This document shows, piece by piece, positions 9,369 through 19,800 of a stretch of DNA of 64,000 bases. This stretch comes from Paraprevotella xylaniphila YIT 11841. GTDB taxonomy: Bacteria > Bacteroidota > Bacteroidia > Bacteroidales > Bacteroidaceae. The stretch lies in NCBI RefSeq assembly GCF_000205165.1, contig NZ_GL883817.1, forward strand, positions 1 to 64,000, written 5' to 3'. A program made the translations under genes and the position numbers. How positions within the stretch are numbered: the stretch's first letter is position 1; the number at the start of each line of letters is the position of its first letter. The notes under the pieces were generated by a model, which saw only the letters and a program-made list of their open reading frames with translations, was not told the origin of the DNA and did not search any database.

Positions 9369-11225
9369 ATGAAAAAACGTATTTTGTCTGTCCTTATCGG
9401 CTTCGGGCTGTGCCAGTCCGGAGTGTGGGGAAACGGGAAAGTAGAATCTCCTTCCGTGGTGGAATTGCGTCCTTTTTCCGGTAAAGATGTGGAACTGGAA
9501 GCTTCTTGGATCAAGCAGCGGGAAGACTTGGATGTGGCTTACCTTCAGTCTGTCGAGGCCGACAGGCTGTTGCATAATTTCCGGGTCACGGCCGGGCTTC
9601 CGTCTTTGGCAAAACCATTGGAGGGATGGGAATCCCCCGGTGTCGGGCTGAGGGGGCATTTCACGGGGCATTACCTGTCGGCATTGTCGGTATTGGCCGA
9701 GAGATATGGGGACGGGTGGGCTTCCCAACGGTTGGAGTATATGGTGGATGAGCTGTACAAATGCCAACAAGCGCATGGGAACGGTTATTTGAGTGCCTTT
9801 CCGGAAAAAGACTTCGAGACATTGGAAACACGCTTTACGGGGGTATGGGCACCGTATTACACGCTCCATAAGATTTTGCAGGGCTTGTTGGACGCTTACA
9901 CGAAGACAGGCAACCGGAAGGCTTACGGTATGGTGGAGGCTTTGGCCGGTTATGTGGAAGGCCGGATGGCGAAGCTTTCTCCGGAACGTATCGAGAGGAT
10001 GATGTACACCGTGGAGGCGAACCCGCAAAATGAGGCAGGAGCCATGAATGAAGCGCTCTATGAACTGTACGGCATTTCGGGCAATCCCAGACATTTGGCT
10101 TTAGCCGCCTGTTTCGACCCGGCCTGGTTCCTTGAGCCGTTGGTGCGGAACGAGGACATCTTGGCAGGCTTGCATGCCAATACGCATATCGTGTTGGTCA
10201 ATGGTTTTGCCCGCCGTTACGAGGTGACTGGCGAAGAAAAATACAAGAAGGCGGCCATGCAGTTTTGGGACATCCTCCAACGAGGGCATGCGTACGTGAA
10301 CGGGACGAGCAGCGGTCCGCGTCCCGTAGTGACCACCCGGACCTCGCTGACAGCGGAACATTGGGGGGAACCCGGACATTTGTGTAACACCTTGACGCGT
10401 GAGATAGCCGAAAGCTGTGTGACGCACAATACTCAGAAGTTGAGTGCTTACTTGTTCGGATGGACAGGCGACCCGTGCTATGCGGATGCCTATATGAATA
10501 CGTTTTACAACGGGGCGCTTCCCGTGCAAAGCAGGTCTACCGGAGCGTATGTCTACCATTTGCCTTTGGGCTCGCCGCGCAATAAGAAATACTTGAAGGA
10601 TAATGATTTCTTCTGTTGCAGTGGATCCTGTGCCGAAGCTTTTGCCAAACTGAACAGCGGCATTTATTACCATGACGATTCGGCCGTGTTTGTGAACCTG
10701 TATGTGCCTTCCGAATTGCATTGGACATCCAAGAAAGTAGAGTTGGAACAGACCGGAGGTTTTCCCTTGCAGCCGATTGCTGATTTCACCGTCTCGGTGC
10801 GTCGTCCGGTGAGTTTTACCCTGAATCTGTTCGTACCTGCTTGGGCTGAGGGAACGGTGGTGTATGTAAACGGTGAGAAACAGGACATGCCGGTACGCCC
10901 CTCTTCTTTCCTGAGGATTTCAAGGCGTTGGGCAGATGGCGACCGGGTACGAATGGACTTCCGTTACGCTTTCCGTTTGCAGTCCATGCCGGACAAGGAG
11001 AACATGTTTGCCGTGTTCTACGGCCCGATGCTGTTGGCTTTTGAAACCCGCAGCGAAGTGATATTGAAGGGAAGCAAGGACGAGGTGCTTCAAGGGCTTT
11101 CGGTCGTGGACGGTGAACCCAATCGGTTTGTCTTGCGTAACGGAGTAAATGAGTTCCGGCTCCGTCCCTTGTTCGACGTGGACCAAGAGTCTTACGGTGT
11201 ATATGCCACGATACGGAATTATTGA
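9369..11225 (+). CDS. GH127/GH146-type beta-L-arabinofuranosidase
   Basis: A 618-residue exported protein of the DUF1680 superfamily, whose characterised members (GH127 HypBA1, GH146) release beta-L-arabinofuranose using a zinc-bound cysteine nucleophile. The signal peptide is MKKRILSVLIGFGLCQSGVWG. The metal/catalytic set is visible: Glu348 and Cys350 in AESCVTHN, and Cys416-Cys417 in FFCCSGSCAEAF. This spacing closely matches Glu338, Cys340, Cys417 and Cys418 of HypBA1. The N-terminal (alpha/alpha)6 barrel (GHFTGHYLSALS, GYLSAFPEKDFE) and C-terminal beta-sandwiches are complete. It starts 32 bases after the GH31 stop. GH127 and GH146 are hard to separate by eye. Confidence 0.85.
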   Translation: MKKRILSVLIGFGLCQSGVWGNGKVESPSVVELRPFSGKDVELEASWIKQREDLDVAYLQSVEADRLLHNFRVTAGLPSLAKPLEGWESPGVGLRGHFTGHYLSALSVLAERYGDGWASQRLEYMVDELYKCQQAHGNGYLSAFPEKDFETLETRFTGVWAPYYTLHKILQGLLDAYTKTGNRKAYGMVEALAGYVEGRMAKLSPERIERMMYTVEANPQNEAGAMNEALYELYGISGNPRHLALAACFDPAWFLEPLVRNEDILAGLHANTHIVLVNGFARRYEVTGEEKYKKAAMQFWDILQRGHAYVNGTSSGPRPVVTTRTSLTAEHWGEPGHLCNTLTREIAESCVTHNTQKLSAYLFGWTGDPCYADAYMNTFYNGALPVQSRSTGAYVYHLPLGSPRNKKYLKDNDFFCCSGSCAEAFAKLNSGIYYHDDSAVFVNLYVPSELHWTSKKVELEQTGGFPLQPIADFTVSVRRPVSFTLNLFVPAWAEGTVVYVNGEKQDMPVRPSSFLRISRRWADGDRVRMDFRYAFRLQSMPDKENMFAVFYGPMLLAFETRSEVILKGSKDEVLQGLSVVDGEPNRFVLRNGVNEFRLRPLFDVDQESYGVYATIRNY

Positions 11226-11287
11226 AAATTGTACGGTGGCGATGGTTGCGAGTATATTAAAATGTGAAATCATAAAAATAGAAGAGA

Positions 11288-13189
11288 ATGAAGACTGGAG
11301 TTTTGAAATGGGGATGGTGTTTAGGCCTTGTTGCGGGACTTTGTTCCTGTGCGATAGAGGACATGCAGGAAGTGCGTTCCCCGGACAAGCATGTGTTGGT
11401 GGAGTTGACCGGACTCGACAAGGAGCATTATGGCGATGCGGCCCTATCGGTGTTTTATGACGGGACGCGTGCGTTGCCGTTGGTGGATTTGGGGATAGAG
11501 ACCAACTTGCAAAAGTATGCAGGGAACCTGAAATTCAAAAGCGTGACGGAAGCCAAGCCGGTAGAGGACGATTACCTGATGCCGACAGGAAAACGCAGCC
11601 ATTGTGTGAACCATGGGACTGAAAAGGTCTATTCTTTCGAGAACGAAGAGGGTAACATCTTGGATGTGACCGTCCGGGCCTACAATGACGGCGTGGCTTT
11701 CAAGTATGGGGTAAAGTCCGTATCGCCGGAAGAGTATGTGGTGGACGAATATACGGCATACGATGTGCCTAAGGGCGCGAAACGTTGGATGCAACAATAC
11801 ACTTTGGGGTATGAAGGTTTTTATCCTTTGTCCACGGATGGCCGGGGCGAGGATGGTTCGGCTGACAAATGGGGGTATCCCGGCTTGGTGCAATTAAGGG
11901 ACACCGTGTTCATGTTGGTGACGGAAGCCAATATCCGGCGCGGCCATTGTGGTTCTTTCTTGTGCAATGCCGACAGTGCCGACCGTTATCGCGTGCGTTT
12001 GTTTAGTGAAAAGCAGGCCATGGACAAGGAATGGGAATCACCTTGGAGGGTACTTGTCATAGGAAAGTTGTCGGATGTGGTGGAGTCAACATTGGTGACC
12101 GATGTGTCCGACCCGTCCAAAGTGGAGGATACGTCGTGGATAAAACCCGGTTTGGCTTCATGGATTTATTGGGCAGAGAACCATGGAACGCAGGATTTCC
12201 AAAAACTGAAAGCCTATTTCGACCTTGCTGCCGACATGAAGTGGCCTTATAGCCTGATTGATTGGGAATGGGATCAAATGTCGAACGGTGGCGATTTGCA
12301 GGCTGCCGTGAAGTATGCGCAGGAACGCGGTGTAAAGCCTTTGTTGTGGTACAATTCCAGTACACAGTGGTTGGGACCCACACCCTTGTATCGTCTGAAC
12401 AAGCCTGAAGACCGTCAAAAGGAATTCGGATGGTTGAACGAATTGGGCGTGTATGGCATCAAGGTGGATTTCTTTGCCGGCGACAGCGTGTCTTCCATGG
12501 ATTATTATATCGATTTGTTGGAGGATGCGGCCAAGCATAAACTGATGGTGAATTTCCATGGGGCTGCCATACCGAGGGGATGGCAGCGGACTTATCCTCA
12601 CATGATGTCGGTGGAAGCGGTTTATGGTGCGGAATGGTACAACAATAACGGGACATTGACCGGACGGGCTGCAGCCCATAATGCCACGTTGCCCTTTACG
12701 CGCAATGTGATAGGTCCGATGGATTACACGCCCGGTACTTTCTCTGATTCCCAAAACCCGCACATCACGACCTATGCCCACGAACTGGCACTTCCTGTCC
12801 TTTTCGAGTCGGCTTTGCAGCACATGCCCGACCGTCCGGAAGTATATCGTGGCTTGCCGGAAGAGGTGAGGAGTTTGCTATCCGGTTTGCCTGCGGCATG
12901 GGACGATACGAAGTTGTTGGCCGGTTATCCCGGAGAATATGTGGTGATGGCACGTCGTAAAGGGAATATATGGTATGTAGCCGGAATTAACGGTACGGAA
13001 GAAGGCCGGAAGATAGGAGTGCCGTTGGGGCGGCTTGACCTTGGGAAAGGCCGGAACGTGTCTTGCTTTAAGGACAATGCCGACGGCAAGGGCTTTGTGG
13101 TGGAAGAGAACGTGCCCGTCCCGGAAGGAAACAAAGCCTTGACGGTAGATTGCCTGCCGCGTGGAGGTTTTGTGGCCGTTATCAAGTAG
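11288..13189 (+). CDS. GH97 family alpha-glycosidase, retaining type, lipoprotein
   Basis: A GH97 enzyme of 633 residues. GH97 contains inverting alpha-glucosidases such as SusB and retaining alpha-galactosidases. Here Asp394 in YGIKVDFFAGD occupies the nucleophile position of the retaining group, so alpha-galactosidase is the better guess. The lipobox GLCSC gives lipidated Cys21. The fold order is an N-terminal beta-super-sandwich (about 25-270), a TIM barrel (about 280-540, with LASWIYWAENHG, SLIDWEWD and VNFHGAAIPRGW) and a C-terminal beta domain. It sits 62 bases after the GH127/146 gene and is directly followed by a second GH97. Confidence 0.88.
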   Translation: MKTGVLKWGWCLGLVAGLCSCAIEDMQEVRSPDKHVLVELTGLDKEHYGDAALSVFYDGTRALPLVDLGIETNLQKYAGNLKFKSVTEAKPVEDDYLMPTGKRSHCVNHGTEKVYSFENEEGNILDVTVRAYNDGVAFKYGVKSVSPEEYVVDEYTAYDVPKGAKRWMQQYTLGYEGFYPLSTDGRGEDGSADKWGYPGLVQLRDTVFMLVTEANIRRGHCGSFLCNADSADRYRVRLFSEKQAMDKEWESPWRVLVIGKLSDVVESTLVTDVSDPSKVEDTSWIKPGLASWIYWAENHGTQDFQKLKAYFDLAADMKWPYSLIDWEWDQMSNGGDLQAAVKYAQERGVKPLLWYNSSTQWLGPTPLYRLNKPEDRQKEFGWLNELGVYGIKVDFFAGDSVSSMDYYIDLLEDAAKHKLMVNFHGAAIPRGWQRTYPHMMSVEAVYGAEWYNNNGTLTGRAAAHNATLPFTRNVIGPMDYTPGTFSDSQNPHITTYAHELALPVLFESALQHMPDRPEVYRGLPEEVRSLLSGLPAAWDDTKLLAGYPGEYVVMARRKGNIWYVAGINGTEEGRKIGVPLGRLDLGKGRNVSCFKDNADGKGFVVEENVPVPEGNKALTVDCLPRGGFVAVIK

Positions 13190-13215
13190 AGATTATTAAA
13201 TAGGTGAAAAAAGAT

Positions 13216-15099
13216 ATGGTAAATAAAATGTGGGGCAGGGCTTGCATGCTGTTATGTGCCTGCACGTGGGGGAGTTATGCCGAAGGGGACAATTTGCTTC
13301 GTTTATGCAGTCCCGGCAAGAATATTGAAGTCTGTGTGGATACGGACGGAGGCCAGTTGGTTTACTCAGTGAAGAAAGGTAAGGTTGAGGTCTTGGAGGC
13401 ATCGCGCTTGGGGCTTGTCGTGGACGGGAAGGACCTTGGGCAGAATGTGTCGTTGGCGGCAGAACCCGAAGTGGAGAAATTCAAGACGGAATACCCTCTG
13501 TTCGGACATCATGCCATGGCGTCGGACAAAGCGGTGGAAGCCATGTTGCCGTTGTCGGCCGATGGGGTGCGTTACGGCCTTGTGGTCCGGGTGTATGACG
13601 ACGGTGTGGCCGTACGTTACGTCTTGCCTGAAAATGCCCGGCGCATAGAGCGGGAACATACAGCTTGGAATGTGCCCCGGAACGTGAAGAAAGTGGCGTG
13701 GGCGGGTTATGACATAGGTTATGAGAAGGAAGCTTATGTCACCCGGATGGATGAGATGCCGGAAAACGAATACGTATGCGGCCCGCTTACGGTTGAATTG
13801 CCAGAAGGGTATATGACATTTACGGAGGCAGATTGCGAAGACTTTCCCGACATGGCCTTTTCACGTTCGGGGAATGGTTTCAAGTCATGCTTTCCCTCCT
13901 CGGAAAAAGGATGGGACATCAAGCGCCTGCCGGATGAGTCGGAAAAGGTCTTGGCCGGGAAATATAAAGGAAAGGACGTTTCTCCTTGGAGATGTGCCAT
14001 CATTGCATCCGATTTGACCGGTTTGGTGAATTCCGACTTGTTGACGAACTTGTGCCCGTCGCCGGAAGAGGGGCGTGACTTTTCGTGGGTAAAGCCCGGA
14101 CGGTGCCTGTGGCAATGGTGGAGCGTGGGTGCCCCGCGTTATGAGGACCAAAAGGCTTGGTTCGATGCGGCTGCAGAACTTTCTTGGGAATATTACCTGA
14201 TAGATGACGGGTGGAGAAATTGGCATAAGGACGGCAAGGACCAATGGGAATTGCTTAAGGAGGTGATTGACTACGGACGGAGTGTCGGTGTGAAGTCGTT
14301 GGTTTGGGTCAATTCCAACGAGATGCGCGATGCAAAGTCGCGGAGGGCTTATCTGGAACGGGTGAAGGCCATCGGGGCCTCCGGTATCAAGATTGATTTT
14401 ATCCCGACGGCTACGGCGGAAATCATGCAATGGTATATGGGAGGCATGCAGGATTGTGCGGAACTGGGACTGTTGTTGAATTTCCACGGCAGCGTGAAGC
14501 CCACGGGGCTTTCGAGGACTTATCCCAATGACATCACGCGTGAGGCGGTGAGAGGAAATGAATACCAAATCCGGCGTTACAGGCGTGTGCTCCCGCAGGC
14601 ACATTATGTGGCTTTGCCCTTTACGCGTCTGATGGCGGGGCCGGCTGATGTCACGCCGGTGACGTTGAATCCGGAAGAGTTGGCCACAGGCGGATACTCT
14701 TGGGCGCACGAGTTTGCCCAAGCCATAGTATTCCTGTCGCCGGTTACTCATTTTTCCGACCATTATTCGTATTATCTGGAAAGTCCTTTCGTGGATTTGC
14801 TCAAGGCTGTGCCCACGGTGTGGGACGAGACCCTTGTACTTCCCTGTACGGAAATGGGGGAGGTCGTGGCTTATGCCCGCCGGAAAGGGAAAGAGTGGTG
14901 GATAGGCGTGATGAACGGGGACAAGGAACGGGAGATTGAGATACCGTTGGATTTCCTGAAAAAGAAGAAACAAGCGGTTTTCCTGCATGATGGGAAAGAA
15001 CTTGCTTCCGTGGTACGGGAAGAACGTGAGGTGTCGAAGAAAGAGGTGCTGAAAGTGAAGTTGCGGGCTGGCGGAGGATTCGTCGGACGGTGTTATTGA
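13216..15099 (+). CDS. Second GH97 family alpha-glycosidase, retaining type
   Basis: A second GH97 protein (627 residues from the ATG at 13216; a GTG at 13204 would add four). The signal peptide ends near GSYAEGD with no lipobox, so it is probably soluble in the periplasm, unlike its lipidated neighbour. The putative nucleophile is the Asp in SGIKIDFIPT (codon 14395-14397). The barrel motifs CLWQWWSVG, YLIDDGWRNW and LNFHGSVKPTGLSRTYPN are intact. The two GH97 proteins are clearly divergent, so this is not a recent duplication and they probably differ in linkage or aglycone preference. It is the last gene of the GH31 unit; a terminator follows 84 bases later. Confidence 0.87.
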   Translation: MVNKMWGRACMLLCACTWGSYAEGDNLLRLCSPGKNIEVCVDTDGGQLVYSVKKGKVEVLEASRLGLVVDGKDLGQNVSLAAEPEVEKFKTEYPLFGHHAMASDKAVEAMLPLSADGVRYGLVVRVYDDGVAVRYVLPENARRIEREHTAWNVPRNVKKVAWAGYDIGYEKEAYVTRMDEMPENEYVCGPLTVELPEGYMTFTEADCEDFPDMAFSRSGNGFKSCFPSSEKGWDIKRLPDESEKVLAGKYKGKDVSPWRCAIIASDLTGLVNSDLLTNLCPSPEEGRDFSWVKPGRCLWQWWSVGAPRYEDQKAWFDAAAELSWEYYLIDDGWRNWHKDGKDQWELLKEVIDYGRSVGVKSLVWVNSNEMRDAKSRRAYLERVKAIGASGIKIDFIPTATAEIMQWYMGGMQDCAELGLLLNFHGSVKPTGLSRTYPNDITREAVRGNEYQIRRYRRVLPQAHYVALPFTRLMAGPADVTPVTLNPEELATGGYSWAHEFAQAIVFLSPVTHFSDHYSYYLESPFVDLLKAVPTVWDETLVLPCTEMGEVVAYARRKGKEWWIGVMNGDKEREIEIPLDFLKKKKQAVFLHDGKELASVVREEREVSKKEVLKVKLRAGGGFVGRCY

Positions 15100-15183
15100 A
15101 ATGCCCGCTTTTTGGGGAGGAACCGGAAGGAGGGCATGGCCGGTAACCGGCATGTTTTTCCCTTAAAGGTAGGGTGACATGAT

Positions 15184-15231
15184 AAAAAAGGGCTTAATTT
15201 CTCTGAATTGGAGATTTTAAGCCCCTTTTTT
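15184..15231 (+). terminator. Rho-independent terminator of the GH31 unit
   Basis: AAAAAAGGGCTTAA at 15184-15197 pairs with TTAAGCCCCTTTTTT at 15217-15231, and an imperfect inner stem extends it. The T tract suits plus-strand termination and the A tract makes it potentially bidirectional. The last T residues overlap the first bases of the next HTCS-type box. Confidence 0.8.
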
Positions 15232-15276
15232 GTTTCGATTTGTCCCATCCTGTTTGTTGTGGTTGGGCTATATTTG
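15228..15276 (+). promoter_or_regulatory. HTCS-type box plus -7 box, GH28-like unit
   Basis: Positions 15228-15249 carry TTTGT-N5-TTTGTCCCAT, the second copy of the PUL box. After 19 bases comes the -7 box TATATTTG (15269-15276). The box begins inside the T tract of the upstream terminator. This placement rules out translation from the ATG at 15208 that the open frame would allow. Confidence 0.72.
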
Positions 15277-15303
15277 CAACCGGAAATCAATAATGGAAAC
15301 GGA

Positions 15304-16761
15304 ATGAAAATAAGACATTGGCTTTTGATGGCCTTTATGGTGATGACGGGAAGTGCCGCATGCTATGCCTCGTCTTCTTTGGTGACTTACGCTGTACCGG
15401 AGGGAGCGGAGTTGAATGATGATTTTACGGTTCAAGCGCGTCAAGGAGATGGGGAATGGAGGAACGTACCTTCTTATTTGGTTTGCGTGGATGAAGTGAG
15501 GGGGACGCAGCATTGTGTGGAAAAGGCTTCGATGGCGACTTTCGACTTCTCGGGAAAGGTGGAGGTGAAAGTCACTTATAACAAAGGAGCGGTGGACAGT
15601 GCAAGGATTCGTCCTTTGTCATACGGTATACCTTTTCAGTTAAAAGGAAAGGAGCTGACGTTCACTTTGGACAGGCCGTGCAACTTGTCGGTGGAAGTGA
15701 ACGGCGATATTTTTCATAACCTGCACCTGTTCGCCAATCCGGTGGAGGTGGATGTCCCAAGAAAAAAAGACCGTAATGTGGTCTACTTCGGCCCGGGTTA
15801 CCATACGCCCAAGAATGGTGTGGTGAAGGTGGAATCCGGACAGACCGTTTACTTGGCCGGTGGTGCCGTACTGAACGGGCGTGTGCTCATTGAGGGCGTA
15901 CAAGATGTGAAATTGATAGGACGTGGTATTATAGATTATAAGGTAAAAGGAGGCATCCGTATAGCAAACTCCCGTAATGTACTGGTGGAAGGCATTGCCA
16001 CTACCCAGTGCGCTACGGGAGGCTCGGATGCAGTGACCATCCGCAATGTGAAGGCTATCAGCTATTACGGGTGGGGAGACGGGATGAATGTCTTTGCCAG
16101 TAATAATGTGTTGTTCGACGGGGTGTTCTGCCGAAATTCGGACGATTGCACGACGGTGTACGGCACACGTTTGGGGTTCAAGGGGGGCTGCAAGCATGTC
16201 ACGATGCAAAACTCCACGCTTTGGGCAGATGTGGCCCATCCCATATTCATAGGCATCCATGGTGACACGAAGAATCCGGAAGTGCTTGAGGATTTGAATT
16301 ACGTCAATATCGACATTTTGGACCATCGGGAGAAGCAGTTGAATTACCAGGGGTGCATGTCCATCAATGCCGGAGACAACAATCTGGTCCGCGATGTCCG
16401 TTTTGAAAATATCCGCGTGGAGAATTTCCGTGAAGGCTCATTGGTCAATTTGCGTATTTTCTATAATAAGAAGTATTGTACGGCACCGGGACGGGGTATT
16501 GAAAATATCACGTTTAAAGATGTCTCTTATGATGGAAACCGGGCTGAGTTGTCTATTATCGAGGGATATGACGAAGAGAGGAAAATCAGGAACGTGCGTT
16601 TCGAGAACCTGCGCATCAACGGACAGCTGATTACGGACGACATGCCCGGTAAACCGGCTTGGTATAACACCGGTGACATGGCGGGTATATATGTGGGGCC
16701 GCACGTGGAGGATGTGACGTTTGTGTCCACAGAGGGCGCAATGACGAATAATGTAAGGTAG
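15304..16761 (+). CDS. Right-handed beta-helix glycosidase, GH28/GH49-like
   Basis: A 485-residue secreted protein; the signal peptide MKIRHWLLMAFMVMTGSAAC starts at 15304, after the promoter. The N-terminal beta-sandwich (about 25-150) leads into a parallel beta-helix, with NVVYFGPGYHT and VYLAGGAVLNG marking the entry as in GH49/GH28 proteins. The catalytic carboxylates of clan GH-N appear as Asp259 (YGWGDGMNV) and Asp280-Asp281 (RNSDDCTTVYG). The 21-residue spacing equals that of GH28 polygalacturonases. The usual GH28 His-Gly and Arg-Ile-Lys motifs are not obvious, so neither polygalacturonase nor dextranase should be assumed. The lyase gene follows 52 bases downstream in the same unit. 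Confidence 0.72.
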   Translation: MKIRHWLLMAFMVMTGSAACYASSSLVTYAVPEGAELNDDFTVQARQGDGEWRNVPSYLVCVDEVRGTQHCVEKASMATFDFSGKVEVKVTYNKGAVDSARIRPLSYGIPFQLKGKELTFTLDRPCNLSVEVNGDIFHNLHLFANPVEVDVPRKKDRNVVYFGPGYHTPKNGVVKVESGQTVYLAGGAVLNGRVLIEGVQDVKLIGRGIIDYKVKGGIRIANSRNVLVEGIATTQCATGGSDAVTIRNVKAISYYGWGDGMNVFASNNVLFDGVFCRNSDDCTTVYGTRLGFKGGCKHVTMQNSTLWADVAHPIFIGIHGDTKNPEVLEDLNYVNIDILDHREKQLNYQGCMSINAGDNNLVRDVRFENIRVENFREGSLVNLRIFYNKKYCTAPGRGIENITFKDVSYDGNRAELSIIEGYDEERKIRNVRFENLRINGQLITDDMPGKPAWYNTGDMAGIYVGPHVEDVTFVSTEGAMTNNVR

Positions 16762-16813
16762 AGATGCCGTATGGTGTTTTTAAATTCGCTATATTTGTCG
16801 GCTATATTTTGAA

Positions 16814-19800
16814 ATGAAAAATTGTAAAACCATGAAAAGTTGGAAGAATGTTATAGGCAGGTTATGGCTGTTCTTGGGATTCCTATTGCTGTCGTGCCCT
16901 GTGCTTGCGGCAGCTTTCGTGCACCCCGGTGTGTTGCATACGGAAGAACGGATGCAACAAATCCGTGGTTTGGTGAAAGGGAAAAGCGACGACGCTTATG
17001 CCTCCTATCTGTTGTTGGAAAAACATCCGTGTGCACAGTCGGATTATAAAATGGAAGGCCCGTTCGATACCATAGCGCGTGACGGTAAATTCGGTTATAC
17101 CAAATCGAGAATGGAGCGTGACTTCAGTGCGGCCTATTTGAATGCGCTGATGTGGCGTATCACGGGCGATGAGTCACATGCCCGTAAGGCGGCGGAAGTA
17201 TTGACGGCCTATGCACGCACCCTGAAACGCATACCCGATACGAACGACGCTCCTTTGCTAGCCGGTTTGGAAGGTTTTAAAATCATTTATGCACTTGAAG
17301 CGTTGAAGCATACGTGGCGTAAGATGCCTGCGGAGGATTATGAAGGTGCTTTGCGGATGTTCACGAAAGTGTTCCTCCCCGTATTGGAAACGTTTTATGA
17401 GCGTAACCCTTATACGAACGGGAATTGGGGGGCTATCGTGACCAAGACTTATATGGCGGCATCCATCCATCTGGATGACCGGAAAATGTATGAGAAGGCA
17501 CGGGCTTTCTACCTTGACGGGTACGACAACGGCACATTGGCCCATTATATCGACGGGGAAACCGGCCAACTGCAGGAGAGCGGGCGCGACCAAAGCCATT
17601 GCATGCTGGGACTCGGGGCAATGGCCACGGTATGTGAACTGGCTTGGCAACAGGGGGATGATTTATATTCCGCTAAGGATAACCGTCTGTTGAAAGGATA
17701 TGAATATGTGGCGCGTTACAACTTGGGTTACGATGTTCCTTTCGTGAGATGGACGGACATTACCGGGAAGTACTGCGATTGGGAGGAAGTGTCGCCGAAG
17801 GCACGCGGACGCTACATGTACGTGTTCGACATAGCCTACAACCATTATGTGAACCGGATGGGGCTTCCTATGCCTTTCACGGGACAGGTGCTCGGACAAA
17901 TCAGGCCGGAAGGGTATGACCGTGACCAACCGGGTTTCGGGACGCTTTTGTTTAATGAGAAGGCAGATTATCGTAAGTTTGTGCATCCCGGCGGTTTGCA
18001 TACCTTGGCCGATTTGGAGCGTATGAAGGCGATGGTGGGCGAAGGGCAGCATCCTTGGGCAGAAGGTTGGGCGGAGTTACAGAAGGATCCTTGGGCGCAA
18101 TCGACGTTTGCGGCCCGCCCGATGGCCAACATGGGCGACAGCCGCCAGAAGGCTTCAATAGAAGCCCATGCGGCTTATCTGAACGCCATCCGTTGGTACA
18201 TTTCCGGTGATGAGGCGTATGCCCGTTGTGCCATCAATATTTGTAATGCCTGGGCGAATACCGTGAACCAAGTGCCGAAGGCGCGGCAAGACCAAGGGCT
18301 TTTGGGCATCCCCATCGGGGAGTTTGCCATGGCTGCGGAAGTGTTGCGTGTGTGCCCGTTATGGGAAAGAACCGACTTTGAACGCTTCAAGGAGATGATG
18401 GTGGAATATTTGTATCCCGTGAGCCGGGATTTCCTCCGGACCCATGGCGGCGGCCGTGTGGACTATTGTTGGACAAACTGGGATGCTTGCAACATGGTCG
18501 CTTTGGCTGCCATCGGAGTGCTGTGCGACCGTCCGGACATTTACCGGGAAGGAGTTGAATATTTCAAGCACGGCTTGGGGAACGGAAGCATCCGAAATGC
18601 CGTGCCTTATCTGCACCGGATGGAAGATGGAACGGTGCTCGGGCAATGGCAGGAAAGCGGGCGAGACCAAGAGCATGCCCAACTGGGAGTAGGTTTCTTG
18701 GCTACGTTCTGCCAGATTGCCTGGAACCAAGGAGATGACTTGTTTGCCTACGACAGCAACCGCCTGTTGGCCGGGGCCGAATACGTGGCACGTCACAACC
18801 AGATGCGCGGTGTCCCTTTCACTTATTATAATAACAGCCAAGGGCTGAACAACCGTTGGCCTTCCGTAAACGGGTTGGGCCAATTGGAGGACCGTCCGGT
18901 TTGGGAGATGATATACAACCATTATGAAGTGTTGAAAGGCGTACCGGCACCTTATTCCAAGAGGATGGCCGAGCTTTTGCGTCCGGAATACGGTAGCAAA
19001 GACCATTTCGGATATGGGTCGTTGACCTTTTCATTACGTCCTTCCAACTATCCTATCTTGCCTGTACCGGCAGTGCCCACGGGATTGCGGGCAGAAGCCT
19101 CCATCGGGCAAATCCGTCTGGATTGGGAACCCTCTGCGGAGTATTTCGCCAACGGTTATGTGATACAGCGTTCGGAAGCAGGCCGGGATGACTTCAGGGA
19201 TGTCGGGGTATACAAGGAGAAAGTGACCAATTGGTTTATTGATTCCCGTATCGAAGAAGGCAAGACGTATGAATATCGGGTGGCGGCGGTCAACAAGGCC
19301 GGAACGAGCCGTTTTTCGGAGAGTGTGAGGGTGAAGGCCGTATCCGTGACAGGATGCCCGTCCGGATGGACTTATGCAGAGGTAGGACATGTGGAGGAAG
19401 GCAGGGTAGACTATGCCGGCGTGCAGGGAGGTACCTATCGCCTGTCTTGCCGTTCGGCGGCCGTGGACGCGCTGTCGGACAATGCTCCATACCTGTACCG
19501 GAAAGTGGCAGGAGACTTTGCCGTGTCGTGCCGTATCAACAGGATGGACGGGAATACGGAAGAATGCGGCTTGATGTTAAGGGCAGCCTTAAAGGGGGAT
19601 GCCACGGTCGTGACGATGACGCTTGGCCATTGGGGGCGGAGGTTTGCCCGTATGGGATACCGCAAGGAGAGCGGTGGTGAAAGGCGTTTTGCCATAGGCA
19701 ATACTTATACTTGGATACCTGCCTGGTTCAAGTTGGCACGGGTGGGGAATGTCTTTTATGCGTATGAGTCTACAGATGGGGTGAACTGGTTTTATGTGCA

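Noticed and set aside
15208-15303. Upstream extension of the beta-helix gene to an ATG at 15208
   Set aside because: The added 32 codons cover the terminator, the HTCS-type box and the -7 box. A normal signal peptide starts at 15304.
16749-16797. Fifth PUL box upstream of the 16.8-kb lyase
   Set aside because: A -7-like TATATTTG exists at 16790-16797, but the 22 bases at the matching distance do not contain the TTTGT repeat. The gene is more simply co-transcribed with the beta-helix gene.
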